Positions 1 to 8,496 of a stretch of DNA of 64,000 nucleotides are shown here, in pieces. Positions within the stretch are counted from its first letter, which is position 1. Every line of letters starts with the position of its first letter. Below the pieces are notes generated by a model. It was not told the DNA's origin. It ran no database searches and saw only the letters and a list, made by a program, of their open reading frames with translations. The position numbers were made by a program, and so were the translations under genes. Origin of the DNA: Odoribacter sp. (GTDB taxonomy: Bacteria > Bacteroidota > Bacteroidia > Bacteroidales > Prolixibacteraceae); the NCBI GenBank assembly GCA_013824715.1, contig PNOH01000001.1:124001-188000 (forward strand), written 5' to 3'.

Positions 1-972
1 GAGAATACGATGAGCGGTGGCAATTGCATGAACTGCCATTCCTTTTGCATGAACAATAGCAATACGATGCTTTTTCATATGCGGGCCGAAAATGCCGGTA
101 CCTATATTTATAAAGATGGCGTAATCGAAAAACTGGATACGAAGACCGATAGCACATTGGGTCCTGGAGTATATCCATCATGGCATCCGGGCGGAAAATT
201 CGTGGCTTTTTCGACCAACCGGATTGTTCAAACATTTCATGCCATTCCCGATAAGAAAATTGAGGTTCTGGATACTCTGTCGGATGTAATTGTTTATAAC
301 CTTCAAACACATGGCATTTCAACTGTTCCGGCAATCGCATCAAAAAACAGGCTGGAAACTTTTCCATCCTGGTCTCCGGACGGAAAGTCACTTTACTTTT
401 GCAGCGCCAAAGCCGTTTCTCCTAAAGAATACAAAAACATAAGGTACGATTTACTTCGGATTTCTTTCGATCCTGAAAAGAACAGCTTTGGTTCGGTTGA
501 TACGGTTTACAAAGCTGCTGAATTGGGAAAAAGCATATCATTTCCGCGCATTTCGCCCGATGGGAAATATGCCATGTTTTGCTTGTCAGACTATGGAAAC
601 TTTAGTATCTGGCATCCGGAGAGCGACTTGTACCTATTCAATCTGGGAACAAAAGAAATTTCAAAACCTGAAATTAACAGCGAACGAACTGAAAGTTACC
701 ATACCTGGTCGTCTAACGGTCGGTGGCTGGTTTTTAGCAGTCGCCGGTTAGACGGGCTTTATACAAGGCCCTATTTTTCACACATGGATAATAACGGCAT
801 TTTCTCCAAACCGTTCATCTTACCGCAAAAGGATCCTTTGTTCTACGATCGGTTCTTAAAATCATACAATATTCCGGAACTTGTAAAGTCAAAAGTCAAC
901 CTTGATCCCCGGATTATTTCAAGAGAACTCGACAAGAAACCAATCAAAGTCAAATTTATTTCAAAATTTTAG
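1..972 (+). CDS. PD40/TolB-like beta-propeller protein with a CXXCH heme motif (5' partial)
   Basis: The reading frame is open from the first base of the window, so the N-terminus lies outside. The visible 320 or so residues begin next to the motif NCMNCHSF, a CXXCH site of the kind that binds c-type heme. They continue as WD40-like PD40 blades, with repeated patterns such as YPSWHPGGKFVAFSTN, FPSWSPDGKSLYFCS, FPRISPDGKYAMFCLSD and YHTWSSNGRWLVFSSRR. Each blade carries the typical W/I-S-P-D/N-G-K turn. The fold is that of TolB-type propellers. Location is probably periplasmic or cell surface, because c-heme is attached outside the cytoplasm, but the signal peptide is not in view. The next gene is a damaged Rid-family remnant 8 bp downstream. 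Function is unknown. The propeller is clear; heme binding is an inference from one motif. Confidence 0.8.
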   Translation, partial: ENTMSGGNCMNCHSFCMNNSNTMLFHMRAENAGTYIYKDGVIEKLDTKTDSTLGPGVYPSWHPGGKFVAFSTNRIVQTFHAIPDKKIEVLDTLSDVIVYNLQTHGISTVPAIASKNRLETFPSWSPDGKSLYFCSAKAVSPKEYKNIRYDLLRISFDPEKNSFGSVDTVYKAAELGKSISFPRISPDGKYAMFCLSDYGNFSIWHPESDLYLFNLGTKEISKPEINSERTESYHTWSSNGRWLVFSSRRLDGLYTRPYFSHMDNNGIFSKPFILPQKDPLFYDRFLKSYNIPELVKSKVNLDPRIISRELDKKPIKVKFISKF

Positions 973-979
973 GAACACC

Positions 980-1229
980 ATGGGACTAGTAAAGCCTTAT
1001 TACAAGGTAATTTTGCCAAAAACAGAAGGGGACTTCGGATTTCAGTGGAAAAGTTGTTTCGATGAATTATCAGACTTATTGCGACATACAGAAATTAAAC
1101 CTTTCAGAATAAGTGTCTTTTTACATACTAAAAATGAAACGGATTATCATTCCAATGACCTTTGTGCAAGCCGATATTTGCCGCGAAAATTTATTGGTCG
1201 AAATTGAAGGAGAAAAAGTTAATAGCTGA
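980..1229 (+). pseudogene. Rid (YjgF/YER057c) family remnant, frameshifted and internally shortened
   Basis: An ATG at 980, with AGGAA just upstream, opens a frame reading MGLVKPYYKVILPKTEGDFG and on through FRISVFLHTKNETDYHS. This resembles the front and middle of a Rid-family protein (the usual middle reads roughly K-x-x-V-F-L). From about 1150 the sense continues in another frame as PMTFVQADICRENLLVEIEG, then EKVNS and a stop at 1227-1229. That is the family's conserved C-terminal pattern (TxVQVAxLxxxxLVEIEA). Besides the frame change, the segment between the VFL strand and the C-terminal strand is shorter than in intact members, so a deletion is likely. In the original frame translation runs to a spurious stop at 1205-1207. 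Family assignment rests on motif recall, so it is moderately sure. Confidence 0.6.
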
Positions 1230-1350
1230 TTAGATCAGAAAATAAATGTTATCAATACATTTATTTTCAAATTTCTTCTTAAAACTTGTATATTCACAAA
1301 ATCTTATGGACTATTTTATTACTATTTTACATGATTAATCCTTTCATATA

Positions 1351-1926
1351 ATGGGGGTTAACGAGACCAAACCTATAGCAGACAAACTCATTTTAGAGCA
1401 TTTAAAAAACTCCGATCAGGGTGTTTTCGAATTGGTATTTAAGTACTATTATTCGGGTTTGGTGATTTATGCAGATCAGATTATTAAAAACACAACGGTT
1501 TCTGAAGATATCGTTCAGACGATTTTCATGAAATTATGGGAAGCCCGCGAATCGATCGAAATCCGTTCCTTCCGTTCCTATTTCATTCAATGTGTAAAAA
1601 ATAGTAGCATCGACTATTTGCGAAATCAGGAAGTTAAAAACAAATACAGACAGCACAGTATTGATTACACTCAGGTCGAAATGCAGGAGGATCTTTGGAC
1701 GATAATGGAACTTGATGAGTTAATCAAACAAACTATTGATAAACTTCCGCCACGTTGCCGCGAAATTTTCCTGATGAGCAGGACTGAGAACTTGAAAATT
1801 GCCGAAATTGCTGAAAAACTCCGGCTTTCGGGACGGACAGTTGAAACTCAGATAAGTAAAGCCCTAAAAATACTCCGGATAGAATTGGCCGATTATCTTG
1901 CGCTTTTAATTTTTTTTCTGAACTGA
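1351..1926 (+). CDS. FecI-type ECF RNA polymerase sigma factor
   Basis: A 191-residue sigma-70 family protein with only regions 2 and 4. Region 2 is visible around residues 25-95 (FKYYYSGLVIYADQIIKN and SEDIVQTIFMKLWE, then the FRSYFIQCVKNSSIDYLRN helix). Region 4 is around 130-180 (LPPRCREIFLMSR, then a helix-turn-helix with IAEIAEKLRLSGRTVETQI). The length is normal for Bacteroidetes SusC-linked ECF factors. It is followed by a FecR anti-sigma gene, an STN-domain SusC and a SusD. In this arrangement ligand binding at the SusC receptor is known to release the sigma factor, which then transcribes the susCD genes. No TAnnTTTG promoter was seen in front of the gene. Confidence 0.95.
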   Translation: MGVNETKPIADKLILEHLKNSDQGVFELVFKYYYSGLVIYADQIIKNTTVSEDIVQTIFMKLWEARESIEIRSFRSYFIQCVKNSSIDYLRNQEVKNKYRQHSIDYTQVEMQEDLWTIMELDELIKQTIDKLPPRCREIFLMSRTENLKIAEIAEKLRLSGRTVETQISKALKILRIELADYLALLIFFLN

Positions 1927-1955
1927 ATACGTGTTAAGCTGGGTCTATTCGTCCA

Positions 1956-3014
1956 ATGATTGAAATTATTAAACAAATGGATATAGAAGGATTGGATATC
2001 GATCAGTTAATTTGGAATGATTTTTCAGGAGAAATAACTTCTGAAGGAAAAATATTACTCGACCGATGGGTGAACCAAAGTGTTGATAATAAGCGATATT
2101 ACTTAGAACAAAAGAAATTATGGAGTTTGGTTGCCCGGCATCGGATGATACAACAAATCGACGGACACAAAGCCTATCAAAAAATTTCAGACCAATTATT
2201 TGCCAGAAAAAAAGTTGGCTTTTTTATCCAGCTTCAGCGTATTGCTGCGATATTGCTGTTACCCGTGCTAATTGTATCAGCAATTTATTATTACTCTGAG
2301 CGAAATCATGCCCACCAATTTTCAACCATATATAACACTGTCGAAACTTCTTTAGGCATGCGCTCTAGTTTAACCTTGCCCGATGGTACCAAAATTTGGT
2401 TAAACGCCGGAAGCAAACTAAGTTACCCAATACTTTTTTCTGACAAAGTCAGGGAAGTAAAATTAAGCGGAGAAGCTTATTTTGAAGTAAAAAAAGATAA
2501 GAAATGGCCTTTTCTGGTTAATTCAGGAAACATGAATATTGTTGTTAGTGGAACAACTTTTAATTGTAATGCGTATCCAGAAAATAATGAGATTCAAACA
2601 GTCTTAGTTGAAGGGCAGGTCACAGTAATAAACGAAAGCGCCACGGCATTGGAGGAACTTCAGCCCGGCGAATTGGCTGTCTTTAGGAAAAATAGTCAGC
2701 AGATAACCAAAACAAAAACCGATTTGCAAAAATACATTGCCTGGAAAAGCGGAAAACTCATGTTTCGGGACGATAAGATGAATGAGGTAGTTGAAAAGCT
2801 TGAACGCTGGTATAACGTTGAGTTTGAAATTATGGACAAAGAGATTTCGGACTATGTTTACACGGCCACTTTTATTGACGAGAGCCTAGATCAGGTACTG
2901 AAGATGTTATCTATTTCGGCGCCAATTCGTTATACTGTTTCGGTGCGCAGCAAGCAGGAAGATCAGACTTTTGAAAAGCAAACGGTGAAATTGTACAGAA
3001 AGAAAAACATCTGA
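1956..3014 (+). CDS. FecR-family anti-sigma factor (inner membrane)
   Basis: A 352-residue protein with a cytoplasmic N-terminal region (about 1-88), one membrane segment (roughly 90-112, IAAILLLPVLIVSAIYYY), a periplasmic FecR domain (about 125-235; TLPDGTKIWLNAGSKLSYP, VEGQVTVIN) and a C-terminal DUF4974/STN-like domain (about 260-335; LMFRDDKMNEVVEKLERWYN). It would hold the upstream sigma factor at the membrane and take the signal from the STN domain of the SusC encoded downstream. An alternative start at 1977 (MDIEGLDIDQL) is equally plausible because neither ATG has a strong ribosome binding site. The gap to the sigma gene is about 30 bp, so they are probably cotranscribed. Confidence 0.93.
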   Translation: MIEIIKQMDIEGLDIDQLIWNDFSGEITSEGKILLDRWVNQSVDNKRYYLEQKKLWSLVARHRMIQQIDGHKAYQKISDQLFARKKVGFFIQLQRIAAILLLPVLIVSAIYYYSERNHAHQFSTIYNTVETSLGMRSSLTLPDGTKIWLNAGSKLSYPILFSDKVREVKLSGEAYFEVKKDKKWPFLVNSGNMNIVVSGTTFNCNAYPENNEIQTVLVEGQVTVINESATALEELQPGELAVFRKNSQQITKTKTDLQKYIAWKSGKLMFRDDKMNEVVEKLERWYNVEFEIMDKEISDYVYTATFIDESLDQVLKMLSISAPIRYTVSVRSKQEDQTFEKQTVKLYRKKNI

Positions 3015-3127
3015 TTATAAAAGAACAAATATGAATAAAAAAAGGAGAAAAGTTGTTGCAACCAACTTTCCCCCAATTGATTAATAATAAATATTGCCAA
3101 TTTATTAACCGTAATCAAACCAAAAGT

Positions 3128-6100
3128 ATGAAAAAAAATCTGTTATTAAACAGAGTACGGGGCTATTTGGCCTTAAACTCAAAAGTATTTAGGGTTATGA
3201 GACTAACATTCTTTCTTTCTCTGCTCACGATTTTCCAGTCCATTGCTGGAAATACGTATTCTCAAAACGCCCGGCTTAGTTTTAAACTCAATGATGCAAA
3301 GGTTCGGGATGTACTAAATGTGATCGAGGAAAAGAGCGAATTCTATTTCCTTTTCAACAGCAAGCTGGTCGATGTCGAACGAAAAGTTGATATCAATGTT
3401 TCCAACCAGCAAATCGACAAAATCCTGGACAATCTGTTTGCTGGGTTCAACGTGGGGTACACGGTTATGGACCGCCAGATCATCATTCAGGCAACCAGTG
3501 CTCCGGTTGAATCCATTTCAGCAGTAGGCAGATTGGTTTCCGGAGTAGTTAAAGACCAGGCGGGCGTGCCGCTTCCCGGTGTGACCGTAGCGGTTAAAGG
3601 AACTTCGCGTGGAACACTAACCGGTATGGATGGTGAATACATGCTTGATCTGGCTGACGGCGATAAGGTCCTTATTTTCTCTTTTATTGGTATGAAGACT
3701 CAGGAAGTTGCAATCGGAGATCAACGTACCATTAATATTACACTGCCAGAAGATGTTGTTGGCGTTGACGAAATTGTGGTAGTTGGTTATGGCGTTCAGC
3801 GGAAAGTTACTGCTTCAGGTTCCATAGTATCAACCAAAGGAGAGGAATTACTCAAATCTCCATCTGTTAACTTATCCAATAATCTGATTGGCCGTCTTCC
3901 TGGTCTGACTGCAGTAACAAGAAGTGGCGAACCTGGAAATGACGGCGCCACTATTCGAATCCGTGGAACCAATACCCTGGGCGACAACAGTCCTCTGATT
4001 GTAGTTGACGGTGTTGCAAACCGTGGGATGGAACGTCTTAATTCCAGTGATATTGAAAGTATTACCATTCTGAAAGACGCTTCTGCCGCCATTTATGGTT
4101 CACAGGCTGCAAATGGCGTGGTCCTCATTACAACCAAACGTGGTAGCTTAGGAAAACCCAAAATTACAGCAAGTATGAATGCTGGTGTTACCCAACCTAC
4201 CAAGATTCCTGAAATGGCTGATGCGGCCCAATATTCTTCCATGCTGAATGAAATTGCTTATTATTCAAATCCGGCAGGAGGTCGTAACCAGAAGTATTCA
4301 ACTGATGATCTTAAAAAATACAGCGATGGATCAGATCCCTGGGGTCACCCAAATACCGATTGGTTTGGCGAAGTATTTAAGCCATGGTCCAGCCAGAATC
4401 AACAAAATGTTTCTATTTCCGGTGGAACTGAAAATATGAAATATTTCCTTTCATTGGGTGCCAAATACGCAGACGGTATTTACAGAAACAGTGCGACCAA
4501 TTATAAACAATACGATTTCCGCACCAATATCGATGGCAGGGTAAATAAATACATCAATATAGCTTTTGATGTGGCCGGAAGACAAGAAGTGAGAGATTAC
4601 CCGACCCGTTCAGCCGGTTCAATTTTCCGTATGCTTATGCGCGGTAAACCAAATATGCCTGCCTACTGGCCTGATGGATCACCCGGACCGGATATTGAAT
4701 ATGGAGATAACCCGGCAGTTACAACCACTTCGGCCACCGGATACGATTTAGATAAAAGGTATGTACTTGAAAGTAATTTACGCACGGTTATAGCTATTCC
4801 CTGGGTTAGCGGCTTAACAATTACGGCCAATGCATCTATTGATAAAAATTTCCTGTTTCATAAAAGATTCGAAACCCCCTGGTATCTTTATACCTGGGAC
4901 GGAAATGCCGATCATAAGGTAACAAAAGGCAAAAGAGGGTTGGATGCGCCACAGTTATCACAAGATATGGCCGATGAACAAAGAATTGCCATCAATGCTT
5001 ATGCATCTTACGAAAAGACCCTTGCCGAGATTCACAACCTCAAAGTGATGGCAGGTATCGAAAGGAGAAATGGCATGAGAGATATTTTCAGCGCTTTCCG
5101 TAAAAATTACATCTCAGGTGCTGTTGACCAGTTATTTGCCGGCGCTACCGATCAATACATGTCCAACAGCGGATCGGCAAGTCAGAATGCCTTCGCGAGT
5201 TATTTTGGTCGTGTTAACTATGATCTGAGCAAAAAATACATGGCCGAATTTGTATGGAGATACGATGGGTCCTATAAGTTTCCAACCACCAAGCGATTTG
5301 GTTTCTTCCCCGGCATTTCTGCTGGATGGCGCATTTCAGAAGAAAATTTCTGGAAAGATAATGTAGGTTTTATTAATGACTTCAAACTTCGCGGATCGTG
5401 GGGGCAAACCGGAAATGACCGAATTGCAGAATATCAATATCTGGCTACTTACGGATTTAGTTCTAACAGAACTTATGTATTTGGAGGAGTGGATAACAAG
5501 CTTTTATCTGAAACAAAAATACCGAACCCCAATGTAACCTGGGAAGTGGCCAATCAGGCCAATATTGGGTTTGATGCCTTCTTGCTGAATAGTAAATTAT
5601 CAGTTTCTGCTGATGTTTTCAACAACGTCCGTACTCAAATTCTAATTAACCGCAACGCATCTGTTCCTGCTACTTCTGGTTTAGTTGGCATGTTACCTCC
5701 CGAAAATATTGGAGAGGTTAAAAACAGTGGATTTGAAGGAATAATTGGATACAGTGACAAGGCAGGCGATCTTGATTATAGCGTTTCTCTAAATGGTAGC
5801 TATTCAATAAATAAAATTATTTTCTGGGATGAAACGCCAGGAATACCTGATTATCAACAATCTACAGGCAGACCTATTGGTTCTACATTGTATTACGAAG
5901 CCATCGGAATTTTTAAAGATCAGGCAGCAATAGATGCTTATCCTCATTGGGCCAACGCTAAACCCGGCGATGTCATTTTTAAAGATGTAAATGATGACAA
6001 AAAAATCAACGGTTTAGATCGGGTTATGAATGAAAAGAACAATATGCCCAGATTTATTGGTGGCTTAAACATCAACTTGAAATATAAAGGATTTGATGTC

Positions 6101-6505
6101 AGTGTTCTTGTACAGGGTGCAACGGGTTCTATGCAATACGTTTCAGCAGAATCGGGCGAAATTGGTAACTATTACAAACTGTATGCTGATAATCGCTGGA
6201 CTCCTGAGAATACCGTTACTTCTTATCCAAGGGCCTGGAACCGCGACCAGGAATACTGGAGAAGCCAGGGAAATACTTTTTGGCTTCAGAACATGAATTA
6301 TGTCCGTCTAAAAAACTTTGAACTTGGGTATAGTTTACCGTCGAATGTAAATAAATTATTAGGTATTGATGGCCTTCGCATTTATGCCAACGGTCTTAAC
6401 CTGCTGACTTTAAGCAAACAGAAGCTTATTGATCCTGAACAACAGGCAGGAACAGATTATCCTCTTCAGAGAGTTGTTAACGGTGGTATAACATTAACAT
6501 TCTAA
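3128..6505 (+). CDS. SusC/RagA TonB-linked outer membrane transporter with STN signalling domain
   Basis: The start is placed at 3128 (MKKNLLLNRVRGYL, 1125 residues), because the 25 residues before it are not signal-like. After an N-terminal signal region ending near NTYSQ come an STN (secretin/TonB short N-terminal) domain (about 46-115), a carboxypeptidase-D-like regulatory domain (about 135-205; GVVKDQAGVPLPGVTVAVKG), a plug with VVGYGVQRK, RIRGTNTLGDNSPLIVVDG and ILKDASAAIYGSQAANGVV, and a long beta-barrel ending in an aromatic residue (GGITLTF). The STN domain fits control by the adjacent FecI/FecR pair. It would import an oligosaccharide or other large nutrient with the SusD encoded 11 bp downstream. 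The substrate cannot be read from the sequence. Confidence 0.95.
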   Translation: MKKNLLLNRVRGYLALNSKVFRVMRLTFFLSLLTIFQSIAGNTYSQNARLSFKLNDAKVRDVLNVIEEKSEFYFLFNSKLVDVERKVDINVSNQQIDKILDNLFAGFNVGYTVMDRQIIIQATSAPVESISAVGRLVSGVVKDQAGVPLPGVTVAVKGTSRGTLTGMDGEYMLDLADGDKVLIFSFIGMKTQEVAIGDQRTINITLPEDVVGVDEIVVVGYGVQRKVTASGSIVSTKGEELLKSPSVNLSNNLIGRLPGLTAVTRSGEPGNDGATIRIRGTNTLGDNSPLIVVDGVANRGMERLNSSDIESITILKDASAAIYGSQAANGVVLITTKRGSLGKPKITASMNAGVTQPTKIPEMADAAQYSSMLNEIAYYSNPAGGRNQKYSTDDLKKYSDGSDPWGHPNTDWFGEVFKPWSSQNQQNVSISGGTENMKYFLSLGAKYADGIYRNSATNYKQYDFRTNIDGRVNKYINIAFDVAGRQEVRDYPTRSAGSIFRMLMRGKPNMPAYWPDGSPGPDIEYGDNPAVTTTSATGYDLDKRYVLESNLRTVIAIPWVSGLTITANASIDKNFLFHKRFETPWYLYTWDGNADHKVTKGKRGLDAPQLSQDMADEQRIAINAYASYEKTLAEIHNLKVMAGIERRNGMRDIFSAFRKNYISGAVDQLFAGATDQYMSNSGSASQNAFASYFGRVNYDLSKKYMAEFVWRYDGSYKFPTTKRFGFFPGISAGWRISEENFWKDNVGFINDFKLRGSWGQTGNDRIAEYQYLATYGFSSNRTYVFGGVDNKLLSETKIPNPNVTWEVANQANIGFDAFLLNSKLSVSADVFNNVRTQILINRNASVPATSGLVGMLPPENIGEVKNSGFEGIIGYSDKAGDLDYSVSLNGSYSINKIIFWDETPGIPDYQQSTGRPIGSTLYYEAIGIFKDQAAIDAYPHWANAKPGDVIFKDVNDDKKINGLDRVMNEKNNMPRFIGGLNINLKYKGFDVSVLVQGATGSMQYVSAESGEIGNYYKLYADNRWTPENTVTSYPRAWNRDQEYWRSQGNTFWLQNMNYVRLKNFELGYSLPSNVNKLLGIDGLRIYANGLNLLTLSKQKLIDPEQQAGTDYPLQRVVNGGITLTF

Positions 6506-6516
6506 AAATTTAAACA

Positions 6517-8370
6517 ATGAAAAAAACATTCAATATATTGATCATTGTATCAATCATCGTAATGCTCTTCTCCTGTAAAAACCAGGATGAATTTTTGGAT
6601 AAAAAACCATTGGGAGACTATTCAGAAGATGTGGTATGGACAGATCCTGCCCTTGTCGAAACTTTTGTAAACACCATGTACCGAAATGCTTTGGGTTTCC
6701 CATTCGCTATTGTACGCCTTTCTGATGTATCAGATGAATCTCATTTTACCCCTGATTGGGGGATAACTGATTTTAACAAATCATTAATGACCTCCGACGG
6801 TTTGATGGGCTGGAGTACAGATTGGGGAAACCTTGACCCAACTGCTCATACGCTTCATTACCGTTGGGCGCCTTTATATTCAAATGTTCGCCGATGCAAT
6901 ATTTTCTTTTCGAAAATTAAAACAGTAACAGGCGAAAAAACCACGATCGACAATTTGAAAGGACAAGCCTATTTATTGCGTGCATGGACGTATTTCTATC
7001 TGACCAACCTTTATGGCGGTGTTCCGATTATTACCAAAGTTTATGGACTTACAGATGAATTTAATGTTCCGCGCGATAGCTACGAAAATTGTATCAAATT
7101 TATTGTGGGGCAGATCGATTCTGCAGCGATGAACCTTCCGGATGCTTATGCAACCAATGGCCGTATTACCAAAGGTGCGGCATTGGCATTCAAAGCAAGG
7201 GTTTTACTTTATGCAGCAAGCGATTTGCATAATTCATCAAAAAATAGTGTGGCTACCACCGGAGCCTCTAAACCTGAATTATTGGGTTATGTAGGCGGTG
7301 ATGTTACTGCCCGGTGGACTGCTGCAAAAAATGCGGCCAAGGCTGTTATCGACCTGGGCAAGTACAAATTATACAAACCAACACCTGCTGCTACCGATTC
7401 GGTGGCGTTAAATTTTGTTGAATTATTTACCTCAAAAGGAACCGATGAAGACATCTTGCTACAATTTTTCACCCCTAAAACGGATGAAAGCTGGTCGGGC
7501 TATAATCCTGCCTTGTATAGCGGCCCCAATGGTTACCACAACTGGGGCAACAATACTCCGCTTGGCGATCTGGTAGATGACTATGAAATGAAGGATGGAA
7601 GCAAATTTGATTGGAACAATCCCAAACACAAAGCGAATCCTTATCTAAAACGTGATGCCCGTTTCTATGCCACCGTTACCTATGAAGGTGTACAATGGAG
7701 AAAACGTCCGGATGATGCATTAAAGATTGATCCGTTCAGCAAAATTCAGGTGGGTTATGTCTATGACCTATCCGGTAAAATGATTAAGGCTGGTTTGGAT
7801 ACCCGCTCAGGCCCTATCGAAGACTGGAATGGAGGAAAATCGGGATATTATTTAAGGAAATGGATTGATACTTCTCTTGATCCACAGTACGTTAAGCAGG
7901 ATGTTCCTTTTAAACACCTCAGGTATGGAGAAGTTCTGTTAAACTATGCCGAAGCTTGTATCGAACTGGGCCAGGATGCTGAAGCGCGTACCTATATTAA
8001 CATGATACGTACCCGTGCAGGTCAACCCGCTTTAGCAGCCACTGTAACTGGTAATGCTTTACGTCTGGCCTATCGTCAGGAACGTCGTATTGAAATGGCT
8101 TTTGAAGACCAGCGTTTCTGGGATGTACGACGCTGGTTGATTGCTCCTGAAGCTTATCATCAAACATCCAGAGTTGATGTCCGTTATGTAACATCTGAAG
8201 CAGTAACCAGCTATAGAAAACCTGACGGTTCAACCTGGGGCGCTCCTATTTTCAGTAAAGCCGATTTGGGTGGCGATGCGAGGGCCTGGAATAACAAATG
8301 TTATTTCTTCCCGATCATGCGTGATGAAATGAACAAGAACAACAAACTTGTTCAGAATCCCGGATACTAA
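6517..8370 (+). CDS. SusD/RagB-family surface lipoprotein
   Basis: A 617-residue SusD homolog. The N-terminus is a lipoprotein signal with lipobox VMLFSC (Cys20), followed by KNQDEFLDKKPLGDYSEDVVWTD, a typical SusD start. Helical TPR-like parts (GQAYLLRAWTYFYLTNLYGG, LLNYAEACIELGQDAEARTYIN, ERRIEMAFEDQRFWDVRRWL) and the C-terminal ending N-K-N-N-K-L-V-Q-N-P-G-Y are all family hallmarks. It forms the lid on the SusC pore encoded just upstream and binds the ligand at the cell surface. No glycoside hydrolase lies beside the pair, so the substrate is open. Transcription ends at the hairpin at 8400-8427. Confidence 0.95.
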   Translation: MKKTFNILIIVSIIVMLFSCKNQDEFLDKKPLGDYSEDVVWTDPALVETFVNTMYRNALGFPFAIVRLSDVSDESHFTPDWGITDFNKSLMTSDGLMGWSTDWGNLDPTAHTLHYRWAPLYSNVRRCNIFFSKIKTVTGEKTTIDNLKGQAYLLRAWTYFYLTNLYGGVPIITKVYGLTDEFNVPRDSYENCIKFIVGQIDSAAMNLPDAYATNGRITKGAALAFKARVLLYAASDLHNSSKNSVATTGASKPELLGYVGGDVTARWTAAKNAAKAVIDLGKYKLYKPTPAATDSVALNFVELFTSKGTDEDILLQFFTPKTDESWSGYNPALYSGPNGYHNWGNNTPLGDLVDDYEMKDGSKFDWNNPKHKANPYLKRDARFYATVTYEGVQWRKRPDDALKIDPFSKIQVGYVYDLSGKMIKAGLDTRSGPIEDWNGGKSGYYLRKWIDTSLDPQYVKQDVPFKHLRYGEVLLNYAEACIELGQDAEARTYINMIRTRAGQPALAATVTGNALRLAYRQERRIEMAFEDQRFWDVRRWLIAPEAYHQTSRVDVRYVTSEAVTSYRKPDGSTWGAPIFSKADLGGDARAWNNKCYFFPIMRDEMNKNNKLVQNPGY

Positions 8371-8399
8371 TCAATCGATTCTATACAAATTGTAAAAAT

Positions 8400-8427
8400 G
8401 GCTGCCCGATGGGTGGCCGTTTTTTTT
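8400..8427 (+). terminator. Rho-independent terminator of the FecI-FecR-SusC-SusD operon
   Basis: An 8-bp stem (GGCTGCCC with GGGTGGCC, two G-U pairs) with a 3-base loop is followed directly by a run of T. It sits 30 bp after the susD stop and before the separately promoted PQQ-propeller gene. Confidence 0.75.
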
Positions 8428-8496
8428 GACTTGGATATCCGGTAAAATTTTATCAACTAATTGATTATATTTCGGAAACCTTTAAACTCAAAACCT

